A DNA stretch of 64,000 nucleotides, taken from Anastrepha obliqua. Its lineage: Eukaryota > Arthropoda > Insecta > Diptera > Tephritidae. The position numbers and the translations under genes are program-made. This document shows, one piece after another, positions 59,500 through 64,000 of the stretch. The DNA is taken from contig NC_072894.1 in assembly GCF_027943255.1 (NCBI RefSeq), positions 58,159,601 to 58,223,600 on the forward strand, in the 5' to 3' direction. Position 1 is the first letter of the stretch. Every line of letters begins with the position of its first letter. The notes below the pieces were generated by a model. It was given only the letters and a program-made list of their open reading frames with translations. It searched no databases and was not told where the DNA came from.

Positions 59500-59605
59500 C
59501 GGGTTTGATACTCACTGTGGGCATAAATTATTCAATGACAGAAAAAGTTGGTTTTAATAGCACCCACCCCCTGGCAGGCAATGGCAAATTTCAGAATGAA
59601 AAAAC
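59500..59605 (+). repeat. SINE remnant
   Basis: GGTTTGATACTC (B-box-like), ATGACAGAAAAAGTTGG and CTGGCAGGCAATGGCAAAT follow the order of the SINE head and body, with substantial decay. Confidence 0.4.
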
Positions 59606-59615
59606 CCTTCTTGGT

Positions 59616-59858
59616 CTAGTAGTCTAGTAGTTGCCGATTTGTTTTGTCCTGGATCGCGTCGGCGTAATTGAAAAGGTTTCTCCTGACGTGTCTAAAAGGC
59701 GGCTCTGGTTCAAACAGGTGTCTACATGGATGAATCCTTCGGTAGCATCCTTGTAGAAACTGTTTGCTGAGCAGTTTTTTGAGCCTAGCTTGTGGTTTCA
59801 CCTTTATCAAAAAAAAAAGCTGTAGAATACTGCGTGTTTTCTCTTTGCTATTGTTCAT
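59616..59858 (-). pseudogene. Mariner transposase N-terminal relic
   Basis: MNNSKEKTRSILQLFFLIKV at the start resembles MEFNKEKIRYILQLFF of the relic at 27050. After about 20 residues the frame departs from the family. It is a short decayed fragment. Confidence 0.5.
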
Positions 59859-59869
59859 CTTTGACGAGT

Positions 59870-61230
59870 ATTTAAAAAAAACTGGGTTAAGAAATTATAA
59901 TACATTTTCTTCATCGGTTGCGCCTACACTCCTTCCCACTTGTTTTGCAAATTTGTTTTCAAAATAATCAACCAAATAAGTACCTTTTGCGAATAGTGCA
60001 CTTGTATTCTAAGAAAAGTGATTACTGATTAGTTCGCTCGATGGTAATTGTAAATGACAACTTAATTTGTCTCGACTAGTACGAAAATTAAGTAATAATT
60101 TTTTAGAAAAATGTTAAGTTAAAAGACGTTTTGGTTGTAAACTGTTATTGGTTTTATTTAAAAGTGGGTATGGCCACCATTCTTTACGATTACTTGAAAA
60201 GTTCGATTCGGAGAAGAGTTACAAAGTGTTTTAAGGTATTTAAGAAAAATCGTGGACTAACTGATGTGATCGCATGATTTAATTTAATTTTAAAAATTAA
60301 AATTAATTCGGAATAGTTTTTCATTCTGATATATTTTCCTGGAGAGCCATCCGCAACATTTACTGAGCACTAATTTAATACGTCTAAAGACTCAATATTT
60401 TTGCCGCGGTTCGAGCTTTGCATAATAATTGCTGTATGTATTAGTGCATTAATTTGTAACAAGTCACGGCCCTGTGCAAAAGCTCTAAATTGGAATTGTA
60501 GAAAACTGCCGTCATCCTTTCATTTTTAAATATTAGGTCGGTAATTCCATACTAAGTTAAGGCACACCATTCCAAAACTCGCCCTTCTCTGCTGTTATGT
60601 TTGCTCCATATTTCTAAGGCCGTGAAAATTGTAAATGAAAAAATCAGGACCATAGAAAAAAATTTTTTTCAGCCAGTAGAAATTTTTTTTTTTGCATTTC
60701 TTTTTTGTTGCCGATGAGCAGCACGTTTAACAATAAACCATTTGTTCGAAATACTGGCCATTCTTGCTTTTTTTATTTAAATTTTTAGAACGCGGGATAA
60801 AGGTTATGAAAACCAACTATGTATTTGAAAAGTGACATACTTTGTATGTACATATATGTTATATATAAGTACATACTTAGATTAATATAAAATAGTGACT
60901 TTCATATCTAATTATTGAACAAAACACATAACACGGGTTACTTTAAAGTTAAAAGTTAAGTTTTTATTTCATATGCAACTATGTATGTATGTATGAAAAT
61001 AGAAACATAAGCAAACAACTCTTGTGTATTGAAGAAATTCATGTGGGAGTCTTTTTCTTAACAAGGCGATGGATATTCTCATTAATAAACCCACATATGC
61101 GCTTATAAATATGCAATATATTACGAATATTTCTGTTGCTTCTTTAGCCCTCAACCACCACTACTGCCACATGGATACATTAAGGTATGCGCTACATTAA
61201 CATACATTTAACTGTGGGTGTAAACAGCTG
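59870..61230. other. Upstream region of Ilp gene 3; no other gene seen
   Basis: AT-rich sequence with ATGTATGTATG microsatellites near 60845 and 60980. Regulatory elements for the Ilp gene are likely here but cannot be pinpointed. Confidence 0.35.
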
Positions 61231-61242
61231 TGATATTTTGAG

Positions 61243-61280
61243 TATAAAAGCACAAGCTGAAGTTGCAATTACATCAATTG
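61243..61280 (+). promoter_or_regulatory. TATA box and initiator of Ilp gene 3
   Basis: TATAAAAG at 61243-61250 is followed by TCAATTG at 61274-61280 with a candidate start at about 61276, 33 bp from the first T. This would give a leader of about 92 nt before the ATG at 61368. Confidence 0.6.
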
Positions 61281-61367
61281 TTCGACATAGCTGCAAGAAA
61301 AGTTTTCCCAATTAAGAAATCGTTTATTAAATATATTATTGATAAAACTTTAAATATTTGTTAAGTC

Positions 61368-61879
61368 ATGTTAGCGCTAAATTTGTTGAAACTCTACGCT
61401 TTGCTACTTGTTTTGATAGTAGGCTTGCAGCAAAATACTGCCCAGCGCACGGTTTGTGGTCCAGCATTGGATGCGGTGCTTAGCACTCTTTGCGTGCACG
61501 GCTTTAACACGAAATTCAAGAGGTCAAGTGAGTACATTTAATATGGTAAAAGTGGTATAATACAAATATAATATATGTGACGATAATCGATATTAAATAA
61601 ATATTTCTTAATTTCTTTTTCATTACCGAAAATATTAAAACTGATCGAATTCTAGTGGATTTGGATGAACATAACGGCAATGAGCTGGTAGAAGAACTGC
61701 CCTTCCCCTATGCAAATACGCCATTCTTAGGCAAGATACGCGGTGGCTATGTTGATACGTTGGCCAAAACACGTCGTCGTCGTGACGGTGTCTATGATGA
61801 ATGTTGCAACAAGGGATGCACCTATAACGAAATCCTATCGTACTGCAATCGATATGAAGATTTGATTCGCGGGCTTTAG
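61368..61879 (+). CDS. Ilp: Insulin-like peptide precursor (Ilp gene 3)
   Basis: Secreted insulin-family hormone precursor of 127 residues in two exons, 61368-61527 and 61656-61879, with a 128-bp GT-AG phase-1 intron (GTGAGT donor, TTCTAG acceptor) in the connecting peptide. Residues 1-26 are a signal peptide (MLALNLLKLYALLLVLIVGL). The B chain has RTVCGPALDAVLSTLC, Cys30 and Cys42 in C-x11-C, then HGFNTKFKR with a KR processing site. The connecting peptide has ELPFPYANTPFLGK and VDTLAKTRRRR, nearly as in gene 2. The A chain is GVYDECCNKGCTYNEILSYC, CC at 103-104, Cys108 and Cys117. Unlike gene 2 it continues ten residues past the last Cys (NRYEDLIRGL). A TATA box and an initiator precede it. 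Confidence 0.95.
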
Positions 61880-62009
61880 GCTATTAAAATTATAAAAATG
61901 AAAGGAATTAAACAAAAGGATAAACTAATAGTGGATTATTAGTATAATATTATTGTGTTATGCACATGCAAGTGTATAATATTTTATAATTCAAAATTGA
62001 TAAATTAAA

Positions 62010-62015
62010 AATAAA
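62010..62015 (+). terminator. Polyadenylation signal of Ilp gene 3
   Basis: AATAAA about 130 bp after the stop codon at 61879, the first canonical signal downstream on this strand. Confidence 0.5.
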
Positions 62016-62199
62016 TATTTGCTTGTGCTTTAATTTTCATGTTTTTGAAATTATACTTATTTCAACAGGTCTTATTTCCATTTGTATTCCCTTCATTGAT
62101 TTCTGTATTTCTTCCTGCGCTGAGGGCAAACCCAATTTAATGGCGGTATTTGGTGGATGCATTACGATCAGTATAGAAAAAAAATAGAGCAAAATCTCT

Positions 62200-63005
62200 T
62201 TTAGACATTCACGCTATCGACCATTTGATACCAGACGAGGTTTTATATACGGCGACTCGCTGTCGTGTGACTTTTTTAACCTGATACTGGAAAAGATCGT
62301 GCGAGCCGCAGAAATTAATCGCTAAGGCACAAAATTTTATGAGAGCGTATAATTGAAATCATAAGCCGTAGCAACCGCGCTGTTAGTTCTGTCTTTCCCG
62401 AACTGTATAAAGAAGCAAAGCAAGCAGGTCTGGTCATAAACGACGACAAATCGAGGTACTTGCTGTCATCAAACAAATAATCGGCACACTCGCGTATCGG
62501 CACCCACGTCACTGTTGACAGTTATGTTTTCGAGGTTGTAAGAGACTTAGTTATTTTAGGCATCAGCCTCGGCACCGATAATAAAGTCAGACTTGAAGTC
62601 CAATCGAGAATCTGTCTTGCCAACAAGTGATACTTTGGTCAAAGTAGGCAACTGATTTGTAAAGTCCTCTCTCGACCAACAAAAATCACATTTTATAAAT
62701 CTTTCATCAGTCCCTTCCTATTATACGGCGCAGAAACTTTGGCGATGATAACATCCGATGAGGCGTACCGGACATTGTTTAGGAGAAAGGTTTTGTGGAC
62801 CATTTTTGGACCTTTGCGTCTTAGCGACTTTGCGTATCGTAACCGATGGAGCAATGAGTTATTGAGCTCTACGGTGCAACAAATAAAGATTCAGCGGCCT
62901 GGTGGCTGGAACATGTCGTCTGAATGGATACAAACGCTCCAACTCTCCATTTTTCTAACTGACAGCATTTATCACGAAGAAAAAACGACCGACGCCCTAT
63001 GTTAA
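62200..63005 (+). pseudogene. Non-LTR retrotransposon RT fragment
   Basis: GDSLSCDFFNLILEKIVRAA followed by EINR (near 62265) is the RT 'GD.LSC.LFN..LE' block. Further on, LSRPTKITFYKSFISPFLLY with GAETLAM and VLWTIFGPLRLSDFAYRNRW near 62800 are the C-terminal blocks of the same family as 18440 and 51740. Multiple frameshifts and stops interrupt it. Confidence 0.75.
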
Positions 63006-63689
63006 ACTCGACGAAAAATCGCTTAAGCGATTATGGCCTGGCTTAAGAATATGCGGATTTGAGAACAAATTAATTGGCAAAAATTTAGAGAAAATCATGT
63101 TTTTGAAAATATCTACATTATTTTAAAGACCCTTGCAGATAATATTAGCGCCACAAAATAAGATACTGAACTATTGTTAAATCATACTAGACATAAAAGT
63201 CATAAAGTGACTTTTTTTAACCACTATTATACTTTTTGTGATATAGTGACTTTCATTTTAGGGCCGAAAAATTAAAGATTAAGCACAACTGATGCGAAAA
63301 GCTACTTTTTCAGAGGCATATCGATCTCTGAACTTTACTGGACCCATGCCATCATGTTTTGCTCGACTCATGCATATAAGTCTCAAGTCCTAAGAAATTC
63401 GCAGGTCTATACTGAGTCCGTCCTTTACTCATAATATCACTACTGGAGCCATCAATTGTCCCTACGAGCTGGAAAGGAACCGATATAATATTCCCCAGCG
63501 ATCTCTTAGGAAGCTCGAAACTTTTCATGGGAAAACTTTAGAACTAAGTATGCCAGTCATGCTCCCATTACTCCCGCTACACGTAAATTAAATTCCACTA
63601 TAAGGATGCTGATCTTAATTTTTCGCTTCCAATAGTTCCTTTTTTAAATATTGTCTTCTCGATACTATAGTGGTTTTTAAATATATATA

Positions 63690-63980
63690 TAATTGGTGCG
63701 TACATCCTTTTTAGGTGTTTGGCCGAGCTCCTCCTCCTTTTTATGGCGTACGTCTTGAGGGACCAACAGTTTCAGGCCGACTCCGAACGGTAGATATTTT
63801 TTATGTGGAGCTTTTTCATGGCAGAAGTACACTCGGAGGCTTGCCATTGCCTATCGAGGGGTGACCGCTATAAGAAAAATGTTTTCTTCGTATCGGTATT
63901 TCACCGAGATTTTAACCTACGTTCTCTCTGAATTCCGAAGGTAATCACGCACCAATCCATTCGTTTACGGCGGCCGCCGC
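63690..63980 (-). repeat. Full-length SINE with target duplication
   Basis: Reading the minus strand, the head is GCGGCGGCCGCCGTAAACGA with a GGTTAAAATCTCGG-type decayed B box. The body and tail end at GTACGCACCAATT and a short AT run. TTTTAAATATAT occurs on both sides (63675-63686 and 63981-63992), a 12-bp target duplication as made by LINE-driven retrotransposition. Confidence 0.8.
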
Positions 63981-64000
63981 TTTTAAATATATGTAATATA

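Overview
This is AT-rich eukaryotic DNA from a higher fly (Diptera). A tephritid fruit fly or close relative fits best. The evidence is the GTAAGT-type introns, short Drosophila-style promoters, TATG/CA microsatellites, and a large mix of mariner, Tc1, hAT, non-LTR and SINE remnants of the kind known from tephritid genomes. The species assignment is inference. There are no prokaryotic features, no CRISPR array and no convincing tRNA or rRNA gene.

The host genes are a dispersed cluster of three insulin-like peptide (Ilp) genes: 16733-17245 (+), 40227-40716 (-) and 61368-61879 (+). Each encodes a signal peptide, a B chain with C-x11-C, a connecting peptide, a basic processing site, and an A chain with CC-x3-C-x8-C. 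Each is split by one short phase-1 intron inside the connecting peptide, the ancestral insulin-gene position. The 40 kb and 61 kb genes are close paralogs lying head to head about 20 kb apart. The 16.7 kb gene is more diverged. A fourth host candidate is one coding exon at 31744-31840 (+): a signal peptide followed by a GTAAGT donor, behind a CAA-rich leader. Its downstream exons were not found.

Most of the rest is mobile DNA. 0-11 kb: a 2 kb foldback element with ~550-bp inverted arms enclosing a CMC/Chapaev-like coding piece, a Tc1-like element, a TTAA-flanked MITE, a reverse-transcriptase relic, and DD41D and other mariner-like relics. 11-20 kb: a mariner with both inverted repeats, a tRNA-derived SINE, two Tc1-like relics, Ilp gene 1, and non-LTR fragments. 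20-30 kb: mostly gene-free, with a small MITE, SINE pieces and deleted mariners. 30-40 kb: a deletion-derived mariner MITE, the orphan secretory exon, a 509-bp tandem duplication, a 680-bp near-perfect palindrome with an 8-bp target duplication, and an almost complete hAT element with 8-bp target duplications just downstream of Ilp gene 2. 40-64 kb: Ilp genes 2 and 3 separated by mariners, SINEs, a GGCGG-rich foldback, a second inverted copy of the TTAA MITE, and non-LTR fragments.

The Ilp products would be secreted hormones, acting through the insulin receptor on growth, metabolism and reproduction. The surrounding elements are broken by stops, frameshifts or deletions and show no sign of working with the Ilp genes, except possibly through effects on their expression or arrangement.
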